A stretch of 24,250 bases of DNA from positions 1 to 24,250 of the forward strand of contig JAJOKY010000040.1 of the NCBI GenBank assembly GCA_021129615.1, given 5' to 3'. A program made the position numbers and the translations under genes. This document shows positions 1 through 7,399 of the stretch, piece after piece (within the stretch, counting starts at the first letter, position 1; each line of letters starts with the position of its first letter). Origin of the DNA: Minisyncoccota bacterium. Lineage in GTDB: Bacteria > Patescibacteriota > Minisyncoccia > Minisyncoccales > CSSED10-335. A model generated the notes under the pieces. The model was given only the letters and a program-made list of their open reading frames with translations, was not told where the DNA came from and made no database searches.

Positions 1-1253
1 ATAGTTTCAAGAATTACACTTACAATAATAAGAACTGATGCTCCGCCAATAAGAAACTCAAATCCCTGTATCTGTTCTCCAGTTATTAGCTGAATTAATC
101 CCTGTATTATCCATGGTAAAATAGCAATAACGGCCAAAAAGAATCCACCCAAAAATAGAGTCCTGTTTAGAACATAGGCAAGATACTTTACAGTTGATGT
201 CCCTGGTCTTATCCCTGGAATGAATCCTCCCATTTTTTGTAAATTTTCAGCCACATTTTTAGGGTCAAAGGTGACAGCAGTATAAAAATAGGTGAAAAAG
301 AATACTAATATGAATATTAGAAACCCAAAAGTCCAAAGATTATCGAAAAAATTGACAATAAACATTGATGCTGTCCCAACAAACCCCTCAACTCCTGAAA
401 AGAATTGCCCTAAAACTGAAGGTATAAAACCTATTGAAAAAGCAAATATTATTGGAATTACTCCAGCTGGATTAAGATTTAGAGGTAGATAAGTTGAACT
501 ACCTCCATATAACTTTTTACCCCTTACTCTTTTTGCGTATGAAACTGGGATGTTCCTCCTTGCTTCATTGAAAAAGATAACCCCAACAATAGTGACAATA
601 ATCATAAAAAAGAGAAGGATATAAGATTGAATTGCCCCAGGGAAGTCTATGATGTCTAATATCATTCTATAGATATTATTAGGAAAATTAACAATTATTC
701 CTGCAAAAATAAGGAGTGAAACCCCATTTCCTATCCCTTTTTGGGTTATCAGCTCTCCTAACCACATAAGAAGAATCGTTCCAGCAGTAATCGTAAATAA
801 AGAAATTATAACCTGCATTAAGCTCATAGGGTCTATTACCCCCTCTCTTTGAAATAGGGTAATCATTCCAAACCCCTGTAAAAATGCAAATGGTATAGTT
901 AGTATTCGTCCATATTGATTAATTTTTTGCCTACCAACTTCACCTTCTTCTTTTTGAAGCCTTTCAAGCGCTGGAATAATCATTGTCATAAGCTGCATAA
1001 TAATTACCGCAGTAATATATGGACCAAGCCCAAGCATAACTATAGAAAATCTATCTAATGCTCCACCAGTTAGAGCACTGGCAAATCTTAACATCCCAAG
1101 TTCTTGAAAAAACTCTTGCATTCTATCTGGGTTTATCCCTGGCATCGGTATGTTTGACATAACTCTAAAGACTAAAAAAATACCAAGAATAAAATATATC
1201 TTGTTTCTTAATTCTTCTATCTTAAATATCTGAGTTATTTTTTCAATCCACAT
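1..1253 (-). CDS. secY: Protein translocase subunit SecY (3' end beyond window)
   Basis: SecY is the channel-forming subunit of the SecYEG translocon in the cytoplasmic membrane. I translated the minus strand by hand from the ATG at 1253-1251; the frame stays open to the left edge, giving about 417 codons, so only a short C-terminal piece should be missing. Recognisable SecY features are the first membrane helix followed by SNIPMPGI, then GLGPYITAVIIMQLM and the PALERLQKEEGEVGR segment of the first cytoplasmic loop, IGNGVSLLIF, an NPAGVIPIIFA-type helix and the IPGIRPGTST loop near the C terminus. It lies 14 bp after rplO, the usual end of the spc cluster. The leader is A/T-rich with no Shine-Dalgarno motif. 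Identification is firm; the C-terminal end cannot be judged. Confidence 0.95.
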   Translation of the reverse strand, partial: MWIEKITQIFKIEELRNKIYFILGIFLVFRVMSNIPMPGINPDRMQEFFQELGMLRFASALTGGALDRFSIVMLGLGPYITAVIIMQLMTMIIPALERLQKEEGEVGRQKINQYGRILTIPFAFLQGFGMITLFQREGVIDPMSLMQVIISLFTITAGTILLMWLGELITQKGIGNGVSLLIFAGIIVNFPNNIYRMILDIIDFPGAIQSYILLFFMIIVTIVGVIFFNEARRNIPVSYAKRVRGKKLYGGSSTYLPLNLNPAGVIPIIFAFSIGFIPSVLGQFFSGVEGFVGTASMFIVNFFDNLWTFGFLIFILVFFFTYFYTAVTFDPKNVAENLQKMGGFIPGIRPGTSTVKYLAYVLNRTLFLGGFFLAVIAILPWIIQGLIQLITGEQIQGFEFLIGGASVLIIVSVILET

Positions 1254-1267
1254 ATACTATTTTAGAA

Positions 1268-1813
1268 TTAATTTTTCTCAACTTTAGCTTTGGCCTTTAT
1301 CTCTGTCTCTGTTTTTACTCTTGCCTTTATCTTTGCCCTTAACTTAGGCTTTAATCTGGGCTTTGACTTTATAGATTTTTCTAGAGTTATTTTTCCACCC
1401 ACTTTTTCTATTTTTTCAATAGCTGTTTTTGACAGTAAACATCCAGTTATAATGAAATCTTTTTTTAACATCCCATTCCCTAATATCTTTATAGGAGGAA
1501 TCTTCCTTTCTAGTTTTCTTACAATCCCCTTTTCAGTAAGTGTCTCTGGTGAAATTATATTCTTAGATTCAAAGTTGTTCTCTAAGTCTGAAAGGTTTAC
1601 AATCGCATACTTTCCAGGAACAGGATTAAATCTATATCCTCTAAGTTTATGATATTTTTTAATTATACCTCTTATCGCTGGGGCTAACTTATGACCAGCT
1701 CGTGCTTTTTGCCCCTTAACTCCACGGCCAGAGTAGGTCCCCTTTTTACCACCACGCCCAACTCTTTTTTTTGTTTTGAGTCTAGTTTTAGGTTTTACTT
1801 GATGAATCTGCAT
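1268..1813 (-). CDS. rplO: 50S ribosomal protein L15 (uL15) with basic C-terminal tail
   Basis: A large-subunit protein that binds 23S rRNA late in assembly. The N-terminal signature VGRGGKKGTYSGRGVKGQ (about residues 18-35) followed by a basic glycine-rich stretch is diagnostic. The family core ends near residue 148. At 181 aa the protein is longer than the usual 145-150, because residues about 150-181 form a lysine/arginine/alanine-rich tail of low complexity (KPRLKPKLRAKIKARVK and similar), presumably an rRNA-binding extension. It starts only 7 bp after rpsE; in most bacteria rpmD (L30) lies between these two, and there is no room for it here. The long opposite-strand ORF over this tail is a composition artefact. 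Confidence 0.96.
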   Translation of the reverse strand: MQIHQVKPKTRLKTKKRVGRGGKKGTYSGRGVKGQKARAGHKLAPAIRGIIKKYHKLRGYRFNPVPGKYAIVNLSDLENNFESKNIISPETLTEKGIVRKLERKIPPIKILGNGMLKKDFIITGCLLSKTAIEKIEKVGGKITLEKSIKSKPRLKPKLRAKIKARVKTETEIKAKAKVEKN

Positions 1814-1820
1814 AATTTTC

Positions 1821-2282
1821 TTATTTTTCCACTTTTAATTTTTCTAAAGCCACTATAGTGGCTTTGGCATTGTTCAACTTATTCCCAGTGCGAGAAATAT
1901 TTTTGGCTGATATATTTTTAATCCCTGCTAACTCACAAATAATTTTTGCTGTTCCTCCAGCAATTAAACCTCTCCCTTTCTCCTGGGGTCTCAATAGTAT
2001 CTGAGATGCACCAAACTTACCTTCAGACCGAGAAGGGATTGTATCATTAACTATTGGAACTTCTATCATCTGTTTTTTCCCAAGTTTAGTAGCCTTATCT
2101 ATAGCTTGACTAACATCAATTGACTTCGCCATAGCCACTCCAACTTTTCCTTTTTTATCTCCAACGATAACGACTGCTTGGAAGCGAAGCCTTCTTCCTC
2201 CAGCAGTCATCCTCTCAACCCTATTAAGACTTAGTAGTTTAGAATCTATTCCATCTTTTTTAGAAGTATCTTTCTTTATCAT
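1821..2282 (-). CDS. rpsE: 30S ribosomal protein S5 (uS5)
   Basis: A small-subunit protein at the decoding and mRNA-entry side, important for translational accuracy. The order is a double-stranded-RNA-binding-like N-terminal domain (RVERMTAGGRRLRFQAVVIVGD, seen at about residues 21-42, with VGVAMAKS following) and a C-terminal domain with the GTAKIICELAGI segment. Its 153 aa is slightly short for the family (about 160-170) because the N and C termini are trimmed. It lies 5 bp after rplR and 7 bp before rplO. The GGGAGG run upstream encodes the end of rplR and is about 18 nt from the ATG, too far to act as a normal ribosome-binding site. Confidence 0.96.
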   Translation of the reverse strand: MIKKDTSKKDGIDSKLLSLNRVERMTAGGRRLRFQAVVIVGDKKGKVGVAMAKSIDVSQAIDKATKLGKKQMIEVPIVNDTIPSRSEGKFGASQILLRPQEKGRGLIAGGTAKIICELAGIKNISAKNISRTGNKLNNAKATIVALEKLKVEK

Positions 2283-2287
2283 AATTA

Positions 2288-2629
2288 TTAAAATTTTAAA
2301 CCTCCCTTTTTAGCCCCATCAGCTAAAGCCTTAACTCTCCCATGGTAACGATAACTTCCACGATCAAAAATAACTTTTTCTATTTTTTGCTCCTTAGCTT
2401 TCTCTGCTATAAGTACTCCAGTATTATAAGCTGACAAAACTTTTCCACTCATTCCTTTTTGAGCAGTATCTTTTCCATTAGTAGCAGAAGCAAGTGTTTT
2501 TCCACTTGTGTCATCTATTAATTGAGCATATATGTTCTTTGAAGACCTAAAAACTGAAAGCCTAGGCCTTTCAATAGTCCCAAAAATTTTAGCCCTTACT
2601 CTTCTTTTTCTTCTATTTTTATTATTCAT
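2288..2629 (-). CDS. rplR: 50S ribosomal protein L18 (uL18)
   Basis: L18 binds 5S rRNA and helps dock it in the central protuberance. The family pattern is clear: RRKRRVRAKIFGTIERPRLS near the N terminus, VFRSSKNIYAQLIDD, and the C-terminal FDRGSYRYHGRVKALADGA signature. I place the start at the ATG at 2629-2627 (113 aa, starting MNNKNRRKRR), which lies 4 bp after the rplF stop. The open frame extends upstream to a TTG at 2659, but this would overlap the rplF end and add ten residues not typical of the family. Confidence 0.95.
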   Translation of the reverse strand: MNNKNRRKRRVRAKIFGTIERPRLSVFRSSKNIYAQLIDDTSGKTLASATNGKDTAQKGMSGKVLSAYNTGVLIAEKAKEQKIEKVIFDRGSYRYHGRVKALADGAKKGGLKF

Positions 2630-2633
2630 TATT

Positions 2634-3173
2634 TTATTTTCCAACTGCTTTTTTACCAACCTTTCTTCTCACTATCTCTCCAACATATCTGATTCCCTTC
2701 CCCTTATAGGGCTCTGGTGGCTTTATTTTTCTAATTCTAGCTGCTGTTTGAGTAACTAGCTCTTTATCTATCCCAGAAACAGAAACTATATTTCTTTCAA
2801 CTAAAAATTTTATTCCATCTTGTGAATCAATATTTACTGGATGAGAAAACCCAACCCTTAAAACTAGACCCTCTCCTTCCGGAACTGCCTTATATCCAAC
2901 TCCCTCGATTTGTAACTTTGTTACATATCCTTCTGTAACCCCCTTTACCATATTATCTACAAGTGTTCTAGTCAACCCCCAAAACGCTCTATTCCTTTGG
3001 TTATTAACAACTGGCTTAAAGTTAATTTTACCATCTTCAACCTGAAGTAATATCTCAGGTCTTATGTCTCTACTAAGCTCCCCCTTTGGTCCCTTAACAA
3101 CAATAGTTGTTCCATTAATCTCTATTTCTACGCTATCTGGTAATATAATTGGTCTTTTCCCTATTCTTGACAT
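2634..3173 (-). CDS. rplF: 50S ribosomal protein L6 (uL6)
   Basis: L6 binds the sarcin-ricin loop region of 23S rRNA near the factor-binding site. It begins MSRIGKRPI and has the two repeated L6 folds. The second repeat ends in the signature PPEPYKGKGIRYVGEIVRRK (about residues 151-170), the conserved C-terminal L6 motif. Its 179 aa matches the usual length. The first ATG gives the canonical N terminus, 2 bp after rpsH. The basic C-terminal end VGKKAVGK is normal. Confidence 0.97.
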   Translation of the reverse strand: MSRIGKRPIILPDSVEIEINGTTIVVKGPKGELSRDIRPEILLQVEDGKINFKPVVNNQRNRAFWGLTRTLVDNMVKGVTEGYVTKLQIEGVGYKAVPEGEGLVLRVGFSHPVNIDSQDGIKFLVERNIVSVSGIDKELVTQTAARIRKIKPPEPYKGKGIRYVGEIVRRKVGKKAVGK

Positions 3174-3175
3174 AA

Positions 3176-3568
3176 TTAATAAATTTCAATTAAAACTTCA
3201 CCTCCCAACTTTACCTTACGAGCTTCATAATTAGTCATCAAGCCCTTAGATGTTGATATTATCGACATCCCTATTCCATCTCTAACTTTTCTTATCCCAG
3301 CAACATTGACATAAGTTCTTTGCCCAGGAGTTGAAATCTTTTTAATATTTTTAATAGCTGAATCTCCATTGTTATATTTTAAACTAATCTCTATAACCTT
3401 TCCAGTCCTCTTCCCTTTTTTTTCAACCTTTCCAATCCACCCCTTTTCTTCTAATATTTTTGCAATTTCATATTTTAACTTTGAAAAAGGAAGTCTCACT
3501 GTTTGTTTAGAAACAGCTTGAGCGGTTTTTATCCTATTTATCATATCTGCTACTGGATCGGTATTCAT
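3176..3568 (-). CDS. rpsH: 30S ribosomal protein S8 (uS8)
   Basis: A primary 16S rRNA-binding protein of the central domain; in E. coli it is also the translational repressor of the spc operon, which has not been tested here. Visible motifs are DPVADMINRIKTAQA at the N terminus, STPGQRTYVNV in the middle and the conserved C-terminal GIGMSIISTSKGLMTNYEAR, followed by GGEVLIEIY. At 130 aa the length is canonical. It follows rpsN by 24 bp. I looked for an S8-box-like helix upstream of rplE but did not find one I could defend. Confidence 0.97.
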   Translation of the reverse strand: MNTDPVADMINRIKTAQAVSKQTVRLPFSKLKYEIAKILEEKGWIGKVEKKGKRTGKVIEISLKYNNGDSAIKNIKKISTPGQRTYVNVAGIRKVRDGIGMSIISTSKGLMTNYEARKVKLGGEVLIEIY

Positions 3569-3592
3569 TTTGTTTTTTCTAAATTATTTAAA

Positions 3593-3778
3593 TTACCAAC
3601 TTGATTTTTTAACCCCTGGGACAAGTCCTTCATTTGCCATTTCTCTAAAACATATTCTGCAAAGATTAAAATCCCTCATATGGCTTCTTTTTTTGCCACA
3701 TTTAAAACACCTTCTAACTATACGAGTAGAAAACTTGGGTGTTTTTTTTGATTTTGCAATTTGTGATTTTTTAGCCAT
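3593..3778 (-). CDS. rpsN: 30S ribosomal protein S14, zinc-binding short type (uS14)
   Basis: Assembles late in the 30S head. At 61 aa this is the short zinc-ribbon form: two CxxC pairs (CFKC near residues 24-27 and CRIC near 40-43) flank the KKRSHMRDFNL segment, and the protein ends in the conserved KKSSW. The start ATG lies inside the end of rplE; the two frames overlap by 8 bp across a run of eight A residues, suggesting translational coupling. There is no longer zinc-free paralogue in the window. Confidence 0.96.
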   Translation of the reverse strand: MAKKSQIAKSKKTPKFSTRIVRRCFKCGKKRSHMRDFNLCRICFREMANEGLVPGVKKSSW

Positions 3779-4334
3779 TTTTTTTAATTGGAAAGCCTAA
3801 AAGTTTTAATAATTCCATCCCTTCCTCTTTATTCTTAGTACTAGTCTTGATTACAACTTGAAATCCAAAAATATTTTTAAGTTTTTCTGCAGAAACTTCT
3901 GAAAATATTATCTGCTCTTTTATCCCAATCGACAAATTCCCCTGATTATCAAAACAGTTATAATCTAATCCCCTAAAGTCTCTAGATCTTGGTAGGGCTA
4001 TGTGGATCAACCTGTCAAGAAAATCAAACATTCTCTCTCCCCTTAATGTAACCTTGGCTCCAATAACGACTCCTTTCCTTAATTTAAATCCAGCGATTGA
4101 TTTCTTTGCCTCTCTAAAAGATGGTTTTTGTCCTGTAATTAATCCAAGGTCTCTGATAATTCCTGCTTTAAATTTCTTCAACTCATCCCCACTTTTACTT
4201 ACAGCATAATTCCCAAAACCGATATTAACAACTACTTTTTCAATTTTTGGAGTTTGGTTCTTATTATTATACCCAAACTTTTCAATCATTGCTGGGATAG
4301 CCTCTTTGTTATATTTTTCTTTAAGATTGATCAT
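3771..4334 (-). CDS. rplE: 50S ribosomal protein L5 (uL5)
   Basis: A 5S rRNA-binding protein that contacts the P-site tRNA and bridges to the 30S head. Recognisable segments are PKIEKVVVNIGFG, the ITGQKPSFREAKKSIAGFKL motif, GAKVTLRG and RLIHIALPRSRDFRGL, with GNLSIGIKEQIIF nearer the C terminus. Its 187 aa is within the usual range of 179-190. Its start overlaps the rplX stop in an ATGA arrangement, which also proves UGA is read as stop. The end overlaps rpsN by 8 bp. Confidence 0.97.
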   Translation of the reverse strand: MINLKEKYNKEAIPAMIEKFGYNNKNQTPKIEKVVVNIGFGNYAVSKSGDELKKFKAGIIRDLGLITGQKPSFREAKKSIAGFKLRKGVVIGAKVTLRGERMFDFLDRLIHIALPRSRDFRGLDYNCFDNQGNLSIGIKEQIIFSEVSAEKLKNIFGFQVVIKTSTKNKEEGMELLKLLGFPIKKNG

Positions 4335-4636
4335 AATTTTTCATCACAACTCTTACACATCCTAACTTTCTTATTGGCTGTTTCTGTATACCCAACCCTA
4401 GATGGCTTTGAACACTTGGGGCATACAATCTTAACATTTGATATATTAATTGGTGCCGGAAATTCAACAACTTGCCCTTTCTGACCAGAGGTTTTTGGTT
4501 TCACACTTTTTTTCCTTAAGTTGATGTTTTCAACTATTAATCTTGATGAAGATGGAAGGGCTTGAATAATCTTACCCTTTTTCCCTTTATCTTTCCCAGT
4601 TATCACTAAAATTGTATCTCCTTTTTTTATCTTCAT
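4331..4636 (-). CDS. rplX: 50S ribosomal protein L24 (uL24)
   Basis: An assembly-initiator protein of the large subunit near the exit tunnel. It opens with the KOW motif (MKIKKGDTILVITGKDKGKKG), which gives the rRNA-binding SH3-like barrel, followed by VENINLRKKSVKP. The C-terminal part holds two CxxC pairs (CPKC and CKSC around residues 74-98), giving a probable zinc ribbon as in many bacterial L24 proteins. At 101 aa it is canonical. It follows rplN after 49 bp of A/T-rich DNA in which I see no convincing promoter. Confidence 0.96.
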   Translation of the reverse strand: MKIKKGDTILVITGKDKGKKGKIIQALPSSSRLIVENINLRKKSVKPKTSGQKGQVVEFPAPINISNVKIVCPKCSKPSRVGYTETANKKVRMCKSCDEKL

Positions 4637-4685
4637 AATACTTTAATATAATATCTAAGTCAGCACTTTAGCAAAAATTATTAAA

Positions 4686-5057
4686 TTAAACAAGTTCTTT
4701 AGCCATACCAGCCAATTTATCAAAGCCTTTTTCCCTTAACTCTCTAGGAACCGGACCAAAAATCCTCCCACCTTTTGGTATTTTGGTTTTAGCATCTAAT
4801 ATAACTGCCGCATTTTCATCAAATCTTATATAGGTCCCATCCTTTCTACCATAGGGTTGTTTTTGTCTAATAATTACAGCCCTTACAACCTCATGTGTTT
4901 TTACTATTTTTCTCGGTTCTGCCTCCTTAACAGCGGCCACTACAATGTCTCCAATCCGTGCATACCTTCTCTTACTTCCACCTAATACTTTAAAACACTG
5001 AATTATTTTTGCTCCAGAATTATCAGCAACTTTTAACATTGTTTGTGGTTGAATCAT
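4686..5057 (-). CDS. rplN: 50S ribosomal protein L14 (uL14)
   Basis: A large-subunit interface protein contacting 16S helix 14 and, when bound, the silencing factor RsfS. The N terminus MIQPQTMLKVADNSGAK and the IGDIVVAAVKEAEP and VVRAVIIRQKQPYGRKDG segments are the L14 signatures; the C terminus GPVPRELREKGFDKLAGMA is typical. 123 aa is the standard length. The order rpsQ-rplN-rplX is the ancestral spc-cluster order. Spacing to rpsQ is 23 bp. Confidence 0.97.
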   Translation of the reverse strand: MIQPQTMLKVADNSGAKIIQCFKVLGGSKRRYARIGDIVVAAVKEAEPRKIVKTHEVVRAVIIRQKQPYGRKDGTYIRFDENAAVILDAKTKIPKGGRIFGPVPRELREKGFDKLAGMAKELV

Positions 5058-5080
5058 AGCTTTTTTTTATTGTATCTTGA

Positions 5081-5344
5081 TTATTTTTTAGTTATTGCCT
5101 CTTGTTTTATACTTTTTTCCTCTACTAGTCTCCATCTCTTATCCTTACTCAATGGTCTCATTTCAATTATTGACACTATATCACCCATCTTAGCTCTATT
5201 TTCCTCATCATGGGCCTTATATTTAGCTGTTGATTTATATCTTTTTTTGTATTTAGGGTGCTCTTTCAAGGTTTCAATAGCAACAATAATGGTCTTATCC
5301 ATCTTGTCAGAAACTACAACACCTTTTAGTTTTCTTCTAGGCAT
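5081..5344 (-). CDS. rpsQ: 30S ribosomal protein S17 (uS17)
   Basis: A primary 16S rRNA-binding protein of the 5' domain with an OB-fold. Visible family segments are LKGVVVSDKMDKTIIVAIE near the N terminus and the conserved YKAHDEENRAKMGDIVSI, followed by IEMRPLSKDKRWRLVE. Its 87 aa is canonical with a short basic C-terminal tail. It is separated from rpmC by a single base, so the two are almost certainly co-translated. Confidence 0.96.
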   Translation of the reverse strand: MPRRKLKGVVVSDKMDKTIIVAIETLKEHPKYKKRYKSTAKYKAHDEENRAKMGDIVSIIEMRPLSKDKRWRLVEEKSIKQEAITKK

Positions 5345-5345
5345 A

Positions 5346-5531
5346 TTATTCTTTTTCTTTAAGACTAGTTAATATCTTAGCAATAACTTTCTTAGTTTTA
5401 TTCACTATTTTCACATCTTTTGTTTTGTTGGAAAATCCACCAAATCGATTCTTTCTCAAGTCTTCTCTCTTTACTAAAAGAAGATTATCTAATTCGTTTT
5501 TTGTTTTTTTTCTTAATTCTGAAATTTTCAT
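5346..5531 (-). CDS. rpmC: 50S ribosomal protein L29 (uL29)
   Basis: A small helical-hairpin protein at the peptide-exit tunnel, part of the docking platform for SRP and trigger factor together with L23. The 61 aa begin MKISELRKKTKNELDNLL, the first helix, followed by a basic link (REDLRKNRFGG) and a second helix rich in valine, isoleucine and lysine. Length and position between rplP and rpsQ support the call; sequence similarity to L29 is moderate, as usual for this small protein. Confidence 0.93.
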   Translation of the reverse strand: MKISELRKKTKNELDNLLLVKREDLRKNRFGGFSNKTKDVKIVNKTKKVIAKILTSLKEKE

Positions 5532-5533
5532 AA

Positions 5534-5944
5534 CTATCTAATAATAAATTTTGTCTTTATTGGTAATTTATCAGATGCTTTTCTAAAAGCACTTTTAGCC
5601 TGCTCCTCACTTATCCCTTCAATCTCAAATAATATTCTACCAGGAGTGATTGGAAATACATAGTGATCTACAGAACCTTTCCCTCCTCCCATAGGGACCT
5701 CACTCCCCTTATGAGTAACTGGCTTACTTGGAAAAATTCTTATCCATAACTTCCCTCCCTTCCTTAAATACCTAACAATAGCCCTCCTAGATGCCTCTAT
5801 TTGACGAGAAGTAATCCATTTTGTACCCATACTCTTTAACCCAAAAGAACCAAAATTAAGCTCATTCCCCCTCCTCACAACACCATGGCTTCTTCCTTTA
5901 AAGACCTTCCTGTGCTTTACTTTTTTAGGCATCATTAATGACAT
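5534..5944 (-). CDS. rplP: 50S ribosomal protein L16 (uL16)
   Basis: L16 lies near the A-site of the peptidyl-transferase centre. The PKKVKHRKVFKGR start, GSFGLKSMGTKWITSRQIEAS and the arginine-rich ARRAIVRYLRKGGK-like helix are diagnostic, as are FPSKPVTHKGSEVPMGGGKG and the GRILFEIEGI segment. Two in-frame starts are possible: the ATG at 5944 (MSLMMPKK, 136 aa), 4 bp after the rpsC stop, and the ATG at 5935 (MMPKK, 133 aa), which better matches the family N terminus. No Shine-Dalgarno motif discriminates them. Confidence 0.96.
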   Translation of the reverse strand: MSLMMPKKVKHRKVFKGRSHGVVRRGNELNFGSFGLKSMGTKWITSRQIEASRRAIVRYLRKGGKLWIRIFPSKPVTHKGSEVPMGGGKGSVDHYVFPITPGRILFEIEGISEEQAKSAFRKASDKLPIKTKFIIR

Positions 5945-5948
5945 ATTT

Positions 5949-6596
5949 CTAGTTAAATTTATCTCCTTTATATATCCAAACCTTTACTCCAATAGCTCCA
6001 TAGGAACACCTAGCAAAGCCTCTGTGATAATCTATGTCAGCTCTTATTGTTTGACGAGGAAGTCTTCCCTTTTGAGACCACTCCCTTCTTGCTATCTCTA
6101 CCCCATTAAGTCTTCCTGAAAGTTCAATTCTTGCACCAAGTACCTCTTTATTGCTTGTTATTTTTTCTATTCCCTGCTTAATGACTCTTTTGTGGCGGAC
6201 CCTTCTTTCTAATTGCTGTGTTGCCCAGTCAACAGAAAGTGCAGCAGAAACCCATGGATTTTTAACTTCTTTGATCTCTATCCCAACTCCCTCAGTAATA
6301 AAAGATTTTTTACTAATCATTTTGATTAACTCTTTCTTTACCTTTTCAATCCCCTCTCCACCCCTCCCAATTATTAAACCCGGTCTTGCACTATAAATCA
6401 GAATATTTGTTTTTTTAGGGAATCTTTCTATCTCAATCTTCTCTATCCCCATTTTTTTCAATTTCTCAGTTAAAAATTTCCTAATCTCAAAATCCTCTTC
6501 TAAATATTGTGGAAGGTTTTTTTGATAGTAGCCTCTTGAGCTCCAATCTTCTATATTTCTTATTCTAAAACTTTTGGGATGAACTTTATGACTCAT
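5949..6596 (-). CDS. rpsC: 30S ribosomal protein S3 (uS3)
   Basis: S3 sits at the mRNA entry tunnel and contributes to helicase activity of the ribosome. It begins MSHKVHPKSFRI, carries a type II KH domain with the loop GLIIGRGGEGIEKVKKEL around residues 74-91, and a C-terminal domain with GVEIARREW and the DYHRGFARCSYGAIGVKVWI signature. The 215 aa is close to the standard length without a long C-terminal extension. It follows rplV by 12 bp and precedes rplP by 4 bp. Confidence 0.97.
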   Translation of the reverse strand: MSHKVHPKSFRIRNIEDWSSRGYYQKNLPQYLEEDFEIRKFLTEKLKKMGIEKIEIERFPKKTNILIYSARPGLIIGRGGEGIEKVKKELIKMISKKSFITEGVGIEIKEVKNPWVSAALSVDWATQQLERRVRHKRVIKQGIEKITSNKEVLGARIELSGRLNGVEIARREWSQKGRLPRQTIRADIDYHRGFARCSYGAIGVKVWIYKGDKFN

Positions 6597-6608
6597 AATA
6601 TTATTTTC

Positions 6609-7109
6609 TTATATTGACTTTCGTCTAAACATTTTTTTACTAGCTTTATTTTCTAGCCCTATCTTTTGGCTAATCTTTTCCCTACCCCACTTTGGTTTCT
6701 CTATTTTTTTTATTCCAACAGCCTCAGAAATAACATCTGGTTTTCCTTCTTTCTTCTTTTTGGTCTTAGCCGATTTTTTAATTTCATTTAAGGTTAGTGT
6801 AATATGACTGGTCTTTTTTTGTATTTGAGTTGCTGACCCCCTAGCTCTTGGCATCCATCTTTTTAAAGTCTGTCCTTGATCAACCATAATCTCTGATATA
6901 TATAGATTAGACTCATCTATACTATGATTATTTTTTGCATTAGCTATCGCAGAGTTCAATAGTTTCAAAATAGGTCCGGTTGCTCTTTTTACAGTAAAGT
7001 TAAGAAATGTCCTAGCCTTAAGGACATTTTCTCCCCTAACTGCATTAGCAACCAACCTGACTTTTCTTGGTGCTATTCTAAGATACTTTAGTTTTGCTTT
7101 AATATCCAT
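6609..7109 (-). CDS. rplV: 50S ribosomal protein L22 (uL22) with long C-terminal extension
   Basis: L22 lines the nascent-peptide exit tunnel with its beta-hairpin. The canonical fold spans about residues 1-110: LKYLRIAPRKVRLVANAVRG, LNSAIANAKNNH, and the hairpin segment TLKRWMPRARGSATQIQKKT followed by SHITLTL. A typical L22 ends near residue 115; this one continues to 166 with a lysine-rich extension that includes PDVISEAVGIKKIEKPKWG and ends MFRRKSI. The extension is of unknown role and probably contacts rRNA at the ribosome surface. It sits 2 bp from rpsS. Confidence 0.96.
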   Translation of the reverse strand: MDIKAKLKYLRIAPRKVRLVANAVRGENVLKARTFLNFTVKRATGPILKLLNSAIANAKNNHSIDESNLYISEIMVDQGQTLKRWMPRARGSATQIQKKTSHITLTLNEIKKSAKTKKKKEGKPDVISEAVGIKKIEKPKWGREKISQKIGLENKASKKMFRRKSI

Positions 7110-7111
7110 AT

Positions 7112-7396
7112 CTATTTTTTACCTTTATCCATTTGTTTTTGCTGTTTTCCTCCATGTCTTATAAATTTAGTTGTAGGGGAAAATTCTCCAAGCTTATGCC
7201 CTACCATATCTTCAGTTACTTTTACAGAGATATGATCTTTACCATTATGGACTCCAAATGTAAATCCGATCATTTCTGGAGTAATTGTTGAAGCACGAGC
7301 CCATGTCTTTATGATAGAATCACTTGGCTTAATCCCTTTAATTTTCTTCATCAATTTTTCATCGAGATAAGGTCCTTTTTTTAAACTTCTAGACAT
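7112..7396 (-). CDS. rpsS: 30S ribosomal protein S19 (uS19)
   Basis: S19 forms a complex with S13 in the 30S head. Signatures are MSRSLKKGPYLDEKLMKKI at the N terminus, TWARASTITPEMIGFTFGVH, and the C-terminal VTEDMVGHKLGEFSPTTKF ending RHGGKQQKQ. 94 aa is the normal length. It sits tightly between rplB (3 bp) and rplV (2 bp). Confidence 0.97.
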   Translation of the reverse strand: MSRSLKKGPYLDEKLMKKIKGIKPSDSIIKTWARASTITPEMIGFTFGVHNGKDHISVKVTEDMVGHKLGEFSPTTKFIRHGGKQQKQMDKGKK

Positions 7397-7399
7397 AAT

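Noticed and set aside
292..492. 66-codon plus-strand ORF near the left edge
   Set aside because: It is antisense to secY, whose frame is open and unmistakable in this interval.
1290..1652. 120-codon plus-strand ORF with hydrophobic product
   Set aside because: It is the antisense of rplO; lysine and arginine codons on one strand read as phenylalanine, leucine and serine on the other.
3771..3778. Run of eight A residues at the rplE-rpsN overlap as a programmed frameshift site
   Set aside because: Both proteins are complete without slippage, and the A run is explained by two lysine codons before the rplE stop. Coupling by overlap is enough.
4637..4685. Possible promoter between rplN and rplX (TTGCTA with TATTAT)
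   Set aside because: The spacer is only 15 bp and the -35 match is poor; the context is an ordinary operon gap.
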